NCBI RefSeq assembly: GCF_024385505.1
Contig: NZ_JANFLT010000006.1
Location: forward strand, 682,001 to 746,000
Length of the DNA stretch: 64,000 nt
Direction of reading: 5' to 3'
Origin: Arthrobacter zhaoxinii
Lineage (GTDB): Bacteria; Actinomycetota; Actinomycetes; Actinomycetales; Micrococcaceae
Both the position numbers and the translations under genes were made by a program. Positions 16,082 through 26,357 of this stretch are shown here, piece after piece. The notes under the pieces are model-generated. The model did no database searches, was not told where the DNA came from, and saw nothing but the letters and a program-made list of their open reading frames with translations. The first letter of the stretch is position 1, and every line of letters starts with the position of its first letter.

Positions 16082-17064
16082 GCTGCAGGCAGTTCCTCCA
16101 GGGGAGGGATGCCCGGATGCCGCCGGCCGGTCAGCGCCGATGCGACCCAGACCGAGCGCTGCGCATCCCCGTGCCGGCCGTCGCGCACGTAGTCCAGCGC
16201 ATTCGTGACCTCCCGCAGGATGCTCCAGTCCAAAGCTGCGCTCCGGTCCAGTCCGGCAGCGGTGCACAGGCCGTCCAGCCGTGCCAGCAGGGCTTCCTCA
16301 GGCGCCGACGGATCCAGGTCCTGCAGTCGGTTCCACAGCATCGGCGCCACGGCGTACTCGGCCTCGCCGAAGACCGCCTGCGGATCGATCGCCGCGTAGT
16401 CGCCGGGGGTTCCGGGACGGGCCAGGATGTTGGCATAGTGCAGGTCCGCGTGCACCAGGACGTCCCGGGCGGACCGCCGTCCCACCGCGCCGCGGGTCTG
16501 GCAGACCTGGAGCGCCGCTTCCAGCAGCCAGCGCTCAAAAGGGCGTCCGAGCGCGTCCCACTCCGCGGGCAGTTCATCCGAGAGCTGTTCGGCGTGCGCG
16601 GCCAGGGACGGGATGGCCGCCCAGTGCGGGGAATCGGACTCCGGCAGGCTGAGGCGGCGGACCAGTGAACCCCAGATCCGCACGGCATCCGCCATCTCTA
16701 CTGTCAGCAGCGTGCGGTCGGGATCGAGGCGTTCCAGAACCAGGCAGGTTCCCGCCGGGTCCCGGTCCAGCAGCCGCACGGCAGCCTTTCCGTTCCACAG
16801 GGCGAGGGCCGCCGTCTCCGTGGCGGCTTCGGGGTGGGGGAACGGGCATTTGAGGACGGCAGGGGTTCCGTCCGGGAAGCGCACGGGGAGCACGAGGGCT
16901 CCGTGTCCGTGCCAGGGCGCCGCGCCGGGCGGGTCGGCGACCAGCCCGAAAGCCGCCAGACTGGCGTCGACCAGCTCCGGCAGCTCCGCCAGCCAGCTCC
17001 GGCCGCCGCGCGTGCCGAGATAGCGGCGGCGCAGGGCCTCGGGTACGACGACGGCGGGTGCCAT
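16078..17064 (-). CDS. APH(6)/hydroxyurea-kinase-like phosphotransferase
   Basis: A 328-residue cytoplasmic kinase-fold protein similar to aminoglycoside 6-O-phosphotransferases (streptomycin kinases). The catalytic loop is VLVHADLHYANIL (His, Asp and Asn in order) near residue 205, followed by the metal-binding AAIDPQAV, in which Asp-Pro replaces DFG as usual in this group. The N-lobe contains AVLKCPFPHPEA with the ATP-binding Lys. ATG 17064 has AGGAG upstream. Codon use and GC match the neighbours and no mobile element is near, so it looks resident. Whether it gives streptomycin resistance or acts on another metabolite is unknown. Confidence 0.8.
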   Translation of the reverse strand: MAPAVVVPEALRRRYLGTRGGRSWLAELPELVDASLAAFGLVADPPGAAPWHGHGALVLPVRFPDGTPAVLKCPFPHPEAATETAALALWNGKAAVRLLDRDPAGTCLVLERLDPDRTLLTVEMADAVRIWGSLVRRLSLPESDSPHWAAIPSLAAHAEQLSDELPAEWDALGRPFERWLLEAALQVCQTRGAVGRRSARDVLVHADLHYANILARPGTPGDYAAIDPQAVFGEAEYAVAPMLWNRLQDLDPSAPEEALLARLDGLCTAAGLDRSAALDWSILREVTNALDYVRDGRHGDAQRSVWVASALTGRRHPGIPPLEELPAA

Positions 17065-17141
17065 GCATTTCTCCTAGGCGGTTGCAGTTACGGTTGCGGC
17101 GACGGTGCACACCGGGCGGGTCCGGCCGGCGCCCCGGCGGA

Positions 17142-18431
17142 TCAGTTCCACGGCAGGTCGTCCGGGACGGCATCCAGCCCGGGGGCCGCGGGAACGGTGT
17201 CCGCCTGCAGATACAGTTCCCCGGTGACGGCGGCAAGCCGGTCGATGGCCCAGCTGCGGAGGCTGCCCTCGGACAGCGCCACCAGGTCAGCGTAGACCGC
17301 CGGCAACCGCTGTTCCAGTGCGGGAAGGCCTGCAGCGGGATCGCGCAGGAAACCTGCATCCAGGCGGTAGGCCGCAACGGGAGCCACGGCCGGCAGGCAC
17401 AGATCGGACAGGTAGCCCACCGCATCCGTGCCCCGGGACTGGTGCTCGGTGATGCGCTGCCGCCATTGTTCACGCAGCGCTGCCTCGGGGGGATCCTGCG
17501 CCAGGGCGACCTGGTAGGCGTAGGCGGCGCCGAACTCCGCGTCGATCGCGGCCTTCAGGGCCGCGGCTGCGTCAGGCGCGGCTTCGTCGGCTACTGCAGC
17601 ACCAGCGCCGACAGCCGCCGTTCCGTTTTCGGACGGTCCCGGCACGGGCGTTTCCGTTGTTTCAACGGGGCGGGCCCCGAACGATGCTTCGGACTGGGCT
17701 CCGGCCGAGGCGCCGGTGTCCGGGCACTTAGGCGCTTTACGACCGGCGGCGGGCCCGGCGTCGTCGTTGCCGGAATCGGCCGGAACCGGACTGTTGCCGC
17801 CCGGACCCGCCACTCCGGCCGCACCGGGCGCGGCCGGATCGGCCTGAGCGCCGGCACGTGCTGCCCATACCTGCTGCGCAGCACCGGCCGCGGCAAGCAG
17901 ACGGGCGGTGCCGGGATCGGCCCGCCATGCGGCCCGGAGGTTGGCGTCCGCCGAAGCGGTCAAGGCCTGCACATACTTCTCCGGGGTCCGGGGATCCGCC
18001 GCAGCCGGGGTCGAGAGGGTGCCGGGCCCGCCCGTCCCGGTGCGGTTCCCGGGGCTGCCCGAGGGTTCATTGGAGCGCTGTCCGTGCCCGGTATCCGTCA
18101 GGAGCGCCGCCTGGGTACGCAGTCCCTCTGCCTGTTCCCTGAACTCCACCGCAAGGGGATTCTCCGCCCCGCCTGCCAGGGCAAGTGCCTCTGCAGCCAG
18201 GTTCCGGGCGTTGTCCCGGGCTTCGGCCAGGGCGGTCTCGGAGAAGGTCCGGCCGCGGTCCGCTGCATCCCCGGTCCCGGCCACCAATCCGAGGCTGAGG
18301 ACTACGGCACCGAGTGCGAGGAACAACACAAGACGCCGCGCGCCGGCGCCCAGGCGCCGCCACCGGCGGGCACTTCCGGGCTCGGGTCCGGGGTTTTCGA
18401 AAGGCGCGTCCACAACAGTCGATGATGTCAC
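17142..18431 (-). CDS. DUF4439 ferritin-like protein with N-terminal membrane anchor
   Basis: A 429-residue protein. One membrane segment near residues 33-55 is followed by a helical stretch (about 57-115), a long Pro/Gly/Ala/Thr-rich disordered region (about 115-280) and a C-terminal four-helix domain (about 285-429; AIDAEFGAAYAYQVAL, EHQSRGTDAVGYL, LVALSEGSLRSWAIDRLAAVTGELYLQ) of the DUF4439 ferritin-like type. The Glu and His ligands of true ferritins are not clearly complete, so metal binding is uncertain. GTG 18431 has GGGAG upstream. It lies divergent from rimP and, with the kinase downstream, may form a two-gene unit. Confidence 0.78.
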   Translation of the reverse strand: MTSSTVVDAPFENPGPEPGSARRWRRLGAGARRLVLFLALGAVVLSLGLVAGTGDAADRGRTFSETALAEARDNARNLAAEALALAGGAENPLAVEFREQAEGLRTQAALLTDTGHGQRSNEPSGSPGNRTGTGGPGTLSTPAAADPRTPEKYVQALTASADANLRAAWRADPGTARLLAAAGAAQQVWAARAGAQADPAAPGAAGVAGPGGNSPVPADSGNDDAGPAAGRKAPKCPDTGASAGAQSEASFGARPVETTETPVPGPSENGTAAVGAGAAVADEAAPDAAAALKAAIDAEFGAAYAYQVALAQDPPEAALREQWRQRITEHQSRGTDAVGYLSDLCLPAVAPVAAYRLDAGFLRDPAAGLPALEQRLPAVYADLVALSEGSLRSWAIDRLAAVTGELYLQADTVPAAPGLDAVPDDLPWN

Positions 18432-18516
18432 GAACGTGCTCCCATCTGCATCGATGCCTCAAGGGCCCGGGAATGTCGGTAGTCTAGGAAGACAACAACA
18501 TCTAGTGGGAGGCAGC

Positions 18517-19143
18517 ATGGCGGTTCGGCCCAACCCCAAAAAAGACACGTCGTCGGATTACCGCAGGAACGCGATGCGTGCGGAAGTAGCCGCGGAAACG
18601 CAGCGGCTGAAGAATTACCTGGCCCCCACGGTAGAGATGCAGGACCTGTTCCTGGAAGACATCGAGATCAAGCTGGCCGGTGCCCACCGCACCGTCCACG
18701 TCATTGTCGACCTTCCCGAGGACCAGCCCGGAGGGGTCAGCCTGGATAGGATTTCGGCCGCGGCCCAGGTGATTTCCGAGGCGATGGACAACGACCCGGG
18801 CGACGACGGACGTCCCTACAACCTCGAGGTTTCATCCCCCGGGGTTTCCCGTCCCCTTACCGAGCCGCGCCACTGGCGCCGCAATACGGGCCGCATGGTG
18901 TCCGTTTCCGTGGAGCACGGGGACGACGTGATGGGGCGGCTCGTCTCCGTCGAAGATGACGGCATTACGTTAATACCGGAACTCCCGGTCAAGAAAGGGA
19001 TGAAAGCCAAGCAGGGGGACCCGGTCCGCCTGCCATTCGGCAACATCCGCAAGGGGCGCGTGGAAGTTGAATTCGCCCACCTTGAAGACGACCCGGCAGG
19101 CGAGGACGCCCCGGATGATGAAACCACAGCTGAGGAGGCCTAG
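18517..19143 (+). CDS. rimP: Ribosome maturation factor RimP
   Basis: Cytoplasmic factor needed for 30S subunit maturation. The 208-residue protein has the N-terminal RimP domain (LEDIEIKLAGAHRTVHVIVDLP; VSLDRISAAAQVISEAMD; YNLEVSSPGVSRPL, the signature) and an SH3-like C-terminal domain (MGRLVSVEDDGITLI). Acidic tail after residue 190. ATG 18517 has GGGAGG five bases upstream. First gene of the rimP-nusA-ylxR-infB-rbfA translation operon; its promoter must lie in 18432-18516, where TAGTCT (18480-18485) is a possible -10. Confidence 0.95.
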   Translation: MAVRPNPKKDTSSDYRRNAMRAEVAAETQRLKNYLAPTVEMQDLFLEDIEIKLAGAHRTVHVIVDLPEDQPGGVSLDRISAAAQVISEAMDNDPGDDGRPYNLEVSSPGVSRPLTEPRHWRRNTGRMVSVSVEHGDDVMGRLVSVEDDGITLIPELPVKKGMKAKQGDPVRLPFGNIRKGRVEVEFAHLEDDPAGEDAPDDETTAEEA

Positions 19144-20115
19144 ATGGAAATAGATATGAGTGCGCTGAGGCTGCTGGAACGCGAACGGGAGATCCCCCTG
19201 GATCTGCTCGTTCCGACCATTGAGCAGGCCCTGCTGGTTGCCTACCACAAGACCAATGGCGCGCAGGATCAGGCCAGGGCGGAACTGGACCGGAAAACCG
19301 GCCACGTCACCATCTGGGCCGCAGAGCTCGACGACGACGGCGCCACGGTGGGGGAGTTCGACGACACTCCCGCAGGCTTCGGCCGGATCGCCGCCAGCAC
19401 CGCCCGGCAGATCATCCTGCAGCGCCTGCGCGACGTCGAGGATGACAACATCCTCGGCGAATTCAAGGGCCGCGAAGGCGAACTGGTCTCCGGCCAGATC
19501 CAGCAGGGCAACAACCCGCACATGATCCAGGTGAACCTGGGTTCGGTGGAGGCACTGCTGCCCCCGCCCGAGCAGGTCCCGGGGGAGAAATACCTCCACG
19601 GTTCCCGTCTGCGCGCCTTCGTCGTGGACGTGCGCCGCGGCTTCAAGGGCCCGTCCATCACGCTCTCGCGCTCCCACCCGGGCCTCGTGCGCAAGCTCTT
19701 CGAACTGGAAGTTCCGGAAATTGCGGACGGCAGCGTGGAAATCGTTGCCCTGGCCCGCGAAGCCGGCCACCGGTCCAAGATTGCGGTCAAAGCCAACATC
19801 CCGGGCATTAACGCCAAGGGTGCCTGCATCGGCGAGATGGGTTCCCGTGTACGGGCGGTCATGAACGAACTGCATGACGAGAAGATCGACATTGTCGACT
19901 TCAGCGAGGACCCGGCGACCTTCATCGCCAACTCCCTCTCGCCGTCGCGCGTGAACTCGGTGACCATCACGGACGAGGATCTGCGGTCCGCCCGCGTTGT
20001 GGTCCCGGACTACCAGCTCTCGCTGGCCATCGGCAAGGAAGGGCAGAACGCCCGTCTGGCTGCCAAGCTCACCGGCTGGCGGATCGACATCGTTTCCGAC
20101 GCGAAGGCCTCTTAG
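19144..20115 (+). CDS. nusA: Transcription termination/antitermination factor NusA
   Basis: Binds RNA polymerase and nascent RNA to control pausing and termination. The 323-residue length is normal for actinobacteria, which lack the C-terminal acidic repeats of the E. coli protein. The N-terminal domain ([18 protein letters not shown]), an S1 domain (about 110-180; [14 protein letters not shown]) and two KH domains (GAPGRCIGEMG-like [18 protein letters not shown] and [22 protein letters not shown]) are in the normal order. The ATG is the base after the rimP stop with GAGGAGG upstream; an in-frame ATG at 19159 is an alternative. Confidence 0.96.
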   Translation: MEIDMSALRLLEREREIPLDLLVPTIEQALLVAYHKTNGAQDQARAELDRKTGHVTIWAAELDDDGATVGEFDDTPAGFGRIAASTARQIILQRLRDVEDDNILGEFKGREGELVSGQIQQGNNPHMIQVNLGSVEALLPPPEQVPGEKYLHGSRLRAFVVDVRRGFKGPSITLSRSHPGLVRKLFELEVPEIADGSVEIVALAREAGHRSKIAVKANIPGINAKGACIGEMGSRVRAVMNELHDEKIDIVDFSEDPATFIANSLSPSRVNSVTITDEDLRSARVVVPDYQLSLAIGKEGQNARLAAKLTGWRIDIVSDAKAS

Positions 20116-20164
20116 GCCGGCGGTGCCGGGAACGGATGCGGCGCCGGACAAGAAAGGCGCTAGA

Positions 20165-20554
20165 ATGTATAAGGCCGGGTCACCCTCCGCCTCCCGTTCA
20201 GCCGCTTCCGGCGCTGCCCTGGGATACCGGGTATCCAGGCACGTTCCCCAGAGGACGTGCGTCGGATGCAGGAAAAGGGATGATCAAGCTGTTCTGCTGC
20301 GGTTGGTCCGTGTCAGCATGGAAGGCGGCAACGCCGTCCGTGTCGACGAGGACCGCCGAATGCCTGGAAGGGGTGCCTGGTTGCACCCCGACACGGCATG
20401 CCTGAGATTGGCAGTGAAACGTTCGGGTTTTCCGAGGGCCTTTCGGGGTTCCGTGGAAATATCGGACGTCGAGCGTTGGTTCAAGGCCCTTGGGGACGTT
20501 CCGACCGGGAACGGACCCAAAACCGTCCAACCTGAAAGCGGGTCAGAAATCTGA
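20165..20554 (+). CDS. YlxR-family (DUF448) nucleic-acid-binding protein
   Basis: A 129-residue protein containing the YlxR fold from about residue 27: [22 protein letters not shown], then [27 protein letters not shown], both family signatures. YlxR proteins sit between nusA and infB in many bacteria; they are small basic proteins thought to bind RNA or to modulate transcription. The first ~25 residues are Ser/Ala-rich and may be a variable leader. ATG 20165 has GAAAGG upstream; a start nearer the domain cannot be excluded. Confidence 0.88.
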   Translation: MYKAGSPSASRSAASGAALGYRVSRHVPQRTCVGCRKRDDQAVLLRLVRVSMEGGNAVRVDEDRRMPGRGAWLHPDTACLRLAVKRSGFPRAFRGSVEISDVERWFKALGDVPTGNGPKTVQPESGSEI

Positions 20555-20686
20555 TGGAAACCCGATGAGTACCCAGCGATGAGTACTTTGTTGTGCTCTG
20601 TGATGGGCCCCGCTGCAACTGCAGTGGAAGCCCGCAGCAAATAGACGGTTCGTACCTGGCTCGGTGCGGACCGAGACAGGAGAAAT

Positions 20687-23599
20687 GTGGCCAAGGTCCG
20701 CGTACACGAGCTTGCTAAAGAGCTCGGCATTACCTCGAAGGATGCAGTTGCAAAACTGCAGGAACTGGGCGAATTCGTCCGTTCCGCCTCATCAACTATT
20801 GAGGCCCCGGTAGTCAAGAAGCTTCGAGGCGCCTTCCCGGCGTCTGAAAACAAGGCTGCCGCCCCGGCAGCCCCTGCCAAGGCCGACGCTCCGGCGTCCC
20901 GCCCGGCAGCACCGTCCCCCAAGCCCGGTTCCGCGAAGCCTGCCCCGGCAGCTCCCGCGCAGCCTGCCGCTCCGGCGCCTTCCGGTCCCGCTGAAGCCGC
21001 TCCGGCGCCTTCCGCTCCCGCTGAAGCCGCTCCGGAAGCACCGGCAACCCCCGCTCCGGAAGCACCGGCAACGCCGGCTCCGGCCGCGGAGCCGGCAGCA
21101 GCCGAGGCGGACACCGCCAAGGCACCTGCTTCTTCGGCTCCCCGTCCCGGTGCTCCGCGCCCCGGTGCCGGCGGCCCCCGTCCGGGCAATAATCCTTTCG
21201 CAACTTCCCAGGGCATGCCGCGTCCCCGCGGCCGCGGGGAAGGCGAGCGGGGCTCAGGCGCACCGCGTCCGGGCAACAACCCGTTCGCTACCTCGCAGGG
21301 CATGCCGCGTCCGGGTGGACGCCGCGATGAGGCCGAACGCTCCGGTACGCCGGGTGCAGCAGGCCCCCGTCCCGCAGCCGGTGCCGGTGGACCCCGTCCC
21401 GGCGCACCGCGTCCGGGTGCACCGCGTCCCGGTGCTCCCCGTCCGGGTGCACCGCGTCCGGGCGCTCCCCGTCCGGCAGGAGCAGGCGCCGGCGGCGCAC
21501 GCCCCACACCGGGCATGATGCCCAACCGCACCGAGCGTCCGGCAGCTCCGGGACGCCCGGGTGCAGCAGGACCGCGCCGCGGACCGGGCGGAGCCCCGGG
21601 TACCGGCGGCGGCGGCGCACCTGTCGGCGGCGGCTTCGGCAAGGGCGGCCGCGGACGCGGCGGCACTGCCGGTGCCTTCGGCAAGGGCGGCGCAGGCCGC
21701 GGCAAGCAGCGTAAGTCGAAGCGGGCAAAGCGGCAGGAACTGGAGCAGATGTCAGCTCCGTCGCTGGGCGGCGTTTCGGTACCCCGCGGCGACGGCAACA
21801 CTGTTGTCCGTCTGCGCCGCGGCGCGTCCATCACGGACTTCGCTGACAAGATTGAGGCAAACCCGGCAGCACTGGTGACCGTACTGTTCCACCTCGGTGA
21901 AATGGCAACGGCCACGCAGTCCCTGGATGAAGGCACCTTCGACATCCTGGGCGCTGAACTGGGTTACAAGATCCAGGTTGTCTCGCCGGAAGACGAAGAG
22001 CGCGAACTGCTGAGCACGTTCGACATCGACTTCGAGGCAGAACTTGAAGCCGAAGGCGACGACGACCTCGAGGCACGTCCTCCGGTAGTCACCGTCATGG
22101 GTCACGTTGACCACGGTAAGACCCGCCTGCTGGATGCCATCCGTAACTCGAACGTTGTCGAGGGCGAGCACGGCGGCATCACCCAGCACATCGGTGCCTA
22201 CCAGATCGACTTCGATCACGAGGGCATCGAGCGGGCCGTAACCTTCATCGATACTCCGGGCCACGAGGCGTTCACCGCCATGCGTGCCCGTGGTGCGAAG
22301 GTCACCGATATTGCAGTCCTGGTTGTTGCAGCCGACGACGGCGTTATGCCGCAGACGGTGGAAGCACTCAACCACGCACAGGCAGCCAATGTGCCGATCG
22401 TGGTGGCAGTGAACAAGATCGATAAGGAAGGCGCCAACCCGGAGAAGGTCCGCGGCCAGCTGACCGAATACGGACTGGTTCCCGAGGAATACGGTGGCGA
22501 CACCATGTTCGTTGAGGTCTCTGCCCGCCAGAACCTCAACATTGACGCCCTGCTCGAGGCCGTGCTGCTCACCGCAGACGCTGCCCTGGACATGCGCGCC
22601 AACCCGAACAAGGACGCCCGCGGTATCGCGATCGAAGCCAACCTGGACAAGGGCCGCGGTGCAGTTGCCACCGTGCTGGTCCAGTCCGGCACGCTGAAGG
22701 TCGGCGACACGATCGTGGCGGGAACGGCCCACGGCCGGGTCCGTGCCATGTTCGACGAGAACGGCGACAACGTCACCGAAGCCGGACCGTCGCGTCCGGT
22801 CCAGGTGCTCGGCCTGTCCAACGTTCCCCGCGCCGGCGACACGTTCTTCGTCACCGACGACGAGCGCACCGCCCGCCAGATCGCTGAAAAGCGTGAAGCT
22901 GCGGACCGCAACGCGGCCCTGGCCAAGCGCCGCAAGCGCATCAGCCTCGAGGACTTCGACCAGGCCGTTGCCGACGGCAAGGTTGACACCCTTAACCTCA
23001 TCCTCAAGGGTGACGTTTCCGGTGCCGTTGAAGCTCTGGAAGACTCGCTGCTCAAGATCGACGTCGGCGAAGGCGTGCAGCTGCGCGTCATCCACCGCGG
23101 CGTCGGTGCCATCACGCAGAACGACGTCAATCTGGCGACGGTGGACAACGCCGTCATCATCGGCTTCAACGTCAAGCCGGCTGAGCGCGTTGCCGACCTG
23201 GCAGAGCGCGAAGGCGTCGACATGCGCTTCTACTCCGTCATCTACGCAGCAATTGATGACATTGAGCTTGCACTGAAGGGCATGCTCAAGCCCGAGTACG
23301 AAGAGGTCCAGCTCGGCACCGCCGAGGTCCGCGAAGTCTTCCGTTCCTCCAAGTTCGGAAACATCGCCGGCTCGATCGTCCGCTCCGGTGTCATCCGGCG
23401 CAACGCCAAGGCGCGGGTCACCCGCGACGGCAAGGTCATCGGTGACAACCTCACCGTTGAGTCGCTCAAGCGGTTCAAGGACGACGCCACCGAGGTCCGC
23501 ACGGACTTCGAGTGTGGTATCGGCCTGGGCTCGTTCAACGACGTCAACCAGGGCGACATCATCGAGACCTTCGAGATGCGCGAGAAGCCGCGCGTCTAA
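20687..23599 (+). CDS. infB: Translation initiation factor IF-2
   Basis: GTPase that places initiator tRNA on the 30S subunit. The 970-residue protein begins with an IF2_N domain ([26 protein letters not shown]), then a 300-residue Pro/Ala/Arg/Gly-rich linker with repeats such as RPGAP and two [14 protein letters not shown] copies, a second IF2_N domain at about 370-430, and the G domain with GHVDHGKT at 472-479, DTPGHEAF and NKIDK. C-terminal domains follow. GTG 20687 has GGAGAAA upstream. The length and linker are normal for actinobacterial IF2 and must not be read as a frameshift. Confidence 0.97.
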   Translation: MAKVRVHELAKELGITSKDAVAKLQELGEFVRSASSTIEAPVVKKLRGAFPASENKAAAPAAPAKADAPASRPAAPSPKPGSAKPAPAAPAQPAAPAPSGPAEAAPAPSAPAEAAPEAPATPAPEAPATPAPAAEPAAAEADTAKAPASSAPRPGAPRPGAGGPRPGNNPFATSQGMPRPRGRGEGERGSGAPRPGNNPFATSQGMPRPGGRRDEAERSGTPGAAGPRPAAGAGGPRPGAPRPGAPRPGAPRPGAPRPGAPRPAGAGAGGARPTPGMMPNRTERPAAPGRPGAAGPRRGPGGAPGTGGGGAPVGGGFGKGGRGRGGTAGAFGKGGAGRGKQRKSKRAKRQELEQMSAPSLGGVSVPRGDGNTVVRLRRGASITDFADKIEANPAALVTVLFHLGEMATATQSLDEGTFDILGAELGYKIQVVSPEDEERELLSTFDIDFEAELEAEGDDDLEARPPVVTVMGHVDHGKTRLLDAIRNSNVVEGEHGGITQHIGAYQIDFDHEGIERAVTFIDTPGHEAFTAMRARGAKVTDIAVLVVAADDGVMPQTVEALNHAQAANVPIVVAVNKIDKEGANPEKVRGQLTEYGLVPEEYGGDTMFVEVSARQNLNIDALLEAVLLTADAALDMRANPNKDARGIAIEANLDKGRGAVATVLVQSGTLKVGDTIVAGTAHGRVRAMFDENGDNVTEAGPSRPVQVLGLSNVPRAGDTFFVTDDERTARQIAEKREAADRNAALAKRRKRISLEDFDQAVADGKVDTLNLILKGDVSGAVEALEDSLLKIDVGEGVQLRVIHRGVGAITQNDVNLATVDNAVIIGFNVKPAERVADLAEREGVDMRFYSVIYAAIDDIELALKGMLKPEYEEVQLGTAEVREVFRSSKFGNIAGSIVRSGVIRRNAKARVTRDGKVIGDNLTVESLKRFKDDATEVRTDFECGIGLGSFNDVNQGDIIETFEMREKPRV

Positions 23600-23673
23600 T
23601 CCGTGGCCGCAGGCCGCCGGGAGATCCGGCGGCCTGCGGGTACTTTGTTTTCCAGTCTTAGTAAGGAGAGGTA

Positions 23674-24147
23674 ATGGCAGATCCAGCACGCGCTGCGAAA
23701 CTCGCTGACCGTATCAAGGTAGTAGTTGCCCAGGCGCTTGAGCGGCGGATCAAGGATCCCCGGCTGGGATTCGTGACCATCACCGATGCGCGGGTCACCA
23801 ACGATCTGCAGCACGCCACTTTGTACTACACGGTGTTCGGCGACGAGGAACAGCAGGCAGATACCAAGGCCGCCCTGGAGTCCGCACGCGGAATCCTGCG
23901 CGCCGAGGTGGGCAAGAACATCACCGTCCGCCTGACGCCCACGCTCGAATTCGTTGCCGACGAGATCCCGGTCAACGCCGGACACCTCGAGGAACTGATC
24001 CGGGCAGCCAAACAGCGCGACGCCGAACTGGCTGCGCTGAAGGAAGGCGCCACCTACGCCGGCGACGCCGATCCGTACCGCAAGGATGAAGAGGACTTCG
24101 ACGAAGACCTTGACTCCGAGGCGCCGGTCAACTCCGACGCCAAGTAG
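23674..24147 (+). CDS. rbfA: Ribosome-binding factor A
   Basis: Binds the 30S subunit and helps 16S rRNA 5' end maturation. The 157-residue protein shows LADRIKVVVAQALERRIKDPRLGFVTITDARVTNDLQHATLYYTVFG, the KH-like RbfA core read in overlapping pieces along residues 6-55, and RLTPTLEFVADEIPVNAGHLEELI toward the end, followed by an acidic tail. ATG 23674 has AAGGAGAGG upstream. Last gene of the translation operon, ending at the terminator 24165-24200. Confidence 0.95.
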   Translation: MADPARAAKLADRIKVVVAQALERRIKDPRLGFVTITDARVTNDLQHATLYYTVFGDEEQQADTKAALESARGILRAEVGKNITVRLTPTLEFVADEIPVNAGHLEELIRAAKQRDAELAALKEGATYAGDADPYRKDEEDFDEDLDSEAPVNSDAK

Positions 24148-24164
24148 TTTCCAGACGCTTTCCC

Positions 24165-24200
24165 AAAAGGAGCGGCTCCCCGCGGAGCCGCTCCTTTTTT
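24165..24200. terminator. Bidirectional intrinsic terminator after rbfA
   Basis: A perfect 12-bp stem (AGGAGCGGCTCC at 24168-24179 with 24184-24195) around CCGC, preceded by AAAA and followed by a run of six T, serves rbfA on the plus strand and the aminotransferase on the minus strand. Confidence 0.92.
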
Positions 24201-24215
24201 GCTGCCCCGGTCCGC

Positions 24216-25373
24216 TTAGGCGGGATGCCCGGGGAACGGCAGCCGGCGCACGCCCTCCAGCAGCTCCGCCCGGTCCCCGCAGAGCGCAATCCGGATCCAG
24301 CCCTCACCGATGGAGCCGAACGCCGTCCCCGGGGCCACGGCCACCGATTCCTCCTTGAGGAGCCTGTTGGTCCAGTCGCGGACGTTTCCTCCGGTGACGG
24401 AAGACATGTCCGCCCAAAGGTAGAAGGCGCCCCGGGCCTGAAGGTAGGGGATTCCCTTCCCGTCGAGGACGGCGCAGGCAGCGTCCCGGTTCGCCCGGTA
24501 ATGGGCGGAAGCGTTGGCCACGTAGTCCTGCGGACCGGTCAGGGCAGCCAGCGCCGCATACTGCGACGGCGACGCCACGCAGGACACGATGGACTCCATC
24601 ACAGTGCTCGCCACCGGTTCCAGTCCTGCCGGCATCACCAGTGCACCGATGCGCAGACCGGTCAGCCCGTAGGTCTTGGACAGTGTGAGGGAGGTGATGA
24701 CGCGTTCGCCGGCGTCGCCGTCGAACGTCAGGGGGCTGACGTGGGGCACATCGAAGGTGAAGGCCTCGTAGCATTCGTCCGACACGATCCACAGGTCCTG
24801 CCGCCGTGCCAGCTCCACCAGCGAACGGGTGAGTTCGCGGCTGAACACGGCACCCAGCGGGTTGGAGGGGGAATTGAGCAGCAGTACCCGGGTGCGCGGC
24901 GTCAGCAGCGCCTCGATGTCTTCGATCCGCGGCTGGAATTCGTTGTCCGGGTAGAGCGGGTATTCCACCGGCACTGCGTGCAGCAGCTTCGCGGTCATCG
25001 CGAACGTCGGATAGCCCGGATTGGGCACCAGGACCTCGTCGCCGGCATCCAGGAGCAGGCTCAGGGCCAGATGCAGACCCTGCTGCGCCCCGGACGTGAC
25101 GAACACCCGCTCGGGAGAAATGTCCATTCCGGACGCTGCCCCGGCATGCCGTGCAAACGCAGCGCGCAGGGGAGCGATGCCGGCGTTGGGGGTGTAGCCG
25201 GTTTCATCCCGGTCCAGGGTGGCCCGCGCCGCCTCAAGAATATGGGGCGGGGTGGGGAACCCCGGTTCGCCGATGCTCAGGACCACGGCATCCGGCGTGG
25301 CCCACGCCGCCTGGGTGATTTCACGGATCTGGTTGGCCGGGACGTTCCGGACGTGGGGTGAGAGCTGTGCCAT
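24216..25373 (-). CDS. Class I/II pyridoxal-phosphate aminotransferase
   Basis: A 385-residue fold-type I aminotransferase. The PLP-binding lysine lies in SLTLSKTYGLTGLRIG near residue 230; GYTPNAGIAPLRAAF, NPGYPTF, NSPSNPLGAVF (Asn of the PLP ring site) and VSDECYEAF are in the usual order, and the C-terminal WIRIAL holds the carboxylate-binding Arg. The substrate is not certain; relatives act on aspartate, alanine/valine or aromatic amino acids. The ATG has TAGCAT six bases upstream on the minus strand and no ribosome binding site, suggesting a leaderless message. Divergent from truB across 75 bases. Confidence 0.9.
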   Translation of the reverse strand: MAQLSPHVRNVPANQIREITQAAWATPDAVVLSIGEPGFPTPPHILEAARATLDRDETGYTPNAGIAPLRAAFARHAGAASGMDISPERVFVTSGAQQGLHLALSLLLDAGDEVLVPNPGYPTFAMTAKLLHAVPVEYPLYPDNEFQPRIEDIEALLTPRTRVLLLNSPSNPLGAVFSRELTRSLVELARRQDLWIVSDECYEAFTFDVPHVSPLTFDGDAGERVITSLTLSKTYGLTGLRIGALVMPAGLEPVASTVMESIVSCVASPSQYAALAALTGPQDYVANASAHYRANRDAACAVLDGKGIPYLQARGAFYLWADMSSVTGGNVRDWTNRLLKEESVAVAPGTAFGSIGEGWIRIALCGDRAELLEGVRRLPFPGHPA

Positions 25374-25379
25374 ATCCGA

Positions 25380-25441
25380 ATGCTATGCCACCACCGGACA
25401 CCCGGGGTGCGGCTCCGGTGCCTCGCCCCGCAACATATACT
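25380..25441. promoter_or_regulatory. Divergent leaderless-type promoters for the aminotransferase and truB
   Basis: On the minus strand TAGCAT (complement of 25380-25385) lies six bases before the aminotransferase ATG. On the plus strand TATACT (25436-25441) lies seven bases before the truB GTG. -35 sequences are poor on both sides. Confidence 0.5.
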
Positions 25442-25448
25442 GAAAGGC

Positions 25449-26357
25449 GTGAATTCAGGGCAGGTCCGTTCAGGACTGATTATTGTGGACAAGCCGCAGG
25501 GATGGACGAGCCACGATGTGGTCGGACGCATGCGGAGGCTGGCGGGCACCCGGAAGGTCGGACATGCAGGCACCCTGGATCCGATGGCTACCGGAGTGCT
25601 GGTGGTGGGCATCAACAAGGCAACCCGCCTGCTGACCTACATTGTCGGCACCACCAAGACCTACGAGGCCACCATCCGGCTCGGCCAGTCGACCGTCACG
25701 GACGACGCCGAGGGCGAAGTCACATCCGAGACCATTGCGGCCGCCGTGACGGACGAGGAAATCCGCGCCGCGGTGGCGGACCTGACCGGCGACATCCAGC
25801 AGGTTCCCAGCAGCGTCAGCGCGATCAAGGTCAACGGCGAACGTTCCTACGCCAAGGTCCGGGCCGGGGGAGAAGTGAACCTGCCCGCCCGGCCGGTTAC
25901 CGTCTCCCGCTTCGAGGTCCACGACATCCGGCGGGAAAACGGCGGCAAGGTCCGCGACGTCGACGTCACCGTCGACTGCTCCTCCGGCACCTACATCCGG
26001 GCCCTCGCCCGTGACCTCGGGGCCGCGCTGGGCGTCGGCGGGCACCTGACCGCCCTGCGCCGCACCTGCGTGGGACCGTTCAGCCTGGAGCAGGCCTCGA
26101 CGCTGGACGAGCTGGCCGAGGATCTGCGGGTGCTGGACCTCGACGACGCCGCGGCTGACCTTTTCCCGGTCCGCAGCCTCTCCGCCGCCGAGGCCGAAGA
26201 TCTTTCGCACGGCCGCCGGATCACTGCCGCCGGCGACGGACAGCCCGGACCGGTGGCGGCCGTTGACCCGGACGGCCGGGTGGTGGGCCTGCTGGAGGAG
26301 AAGGGCGGGCAGGCCAAGGCGCTGCTGGTCTTTACTCCCGGAAACGAGAAAGCCTAA
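25449..26357 (+). CDS. truB: tRNA pseudouridine(55) synthase
   Basis: Isomerises uridine 55 in the T-loop of tRNAs. The 302-residue protein starts with GLIIVDKPQGWTSHDVV, has the catalytic Asp 44 in GHAGTLDPMATG, then TYEATIRLGQST and a Tyr-rich RNA-binding region; VDVTVDCSSGTYIRALARDLG and GGHLTALRRTCVG are late signatures. The GTG at 25449 gives the normal N-terminus; the frame is open from 25380 but lacks similarity there. TATACT seven bases upstream suggests leaderless transcription. Followed directly by small membrane protein genes. Confidence 0.95.
   Translation: MNSGQVRSGLIIVDKPQGWTSHDVVGRMRRLAGTRKVGHAGTLDPMATGVLVVGINKATRLLTYIVGTTKTYEATIRLGQSTVTDDAEGEVTSETIAAAVTDEEIRAAVADLTGDIQQVPSSVSAIKVNGERSYAKVRAGGEVNLPARPVTVSRFEVHDIRRENGGKVRDVDVTVDCSSGTYIRALARDLGAALGVGGHLTALRRTCVGPFSLEQASTLDELAEDLRVLDLDDAAADLFPVRSLSAAEAEDLSHGRRITAAGDGQPGPVAAVDPDGRVVGLLEEKGGQAKALLVFTPGNEKA

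Noticed and set aside
16078-17064. Recently acquired antibiotic-resistance gene
   Set aside because: Base composition, codon use and tight packing with neighbours match the resident genome, and no insertion sequence or integrase is near.
20857-21700. Apparent frameshift or low-quality sequence in infB because of the long Ala/Pro/Arg/Gly-rich part
   Set aside because: The frame is continuous, both flanking domains are intact and actinobacterial IF2 proteins normally have such a linker.
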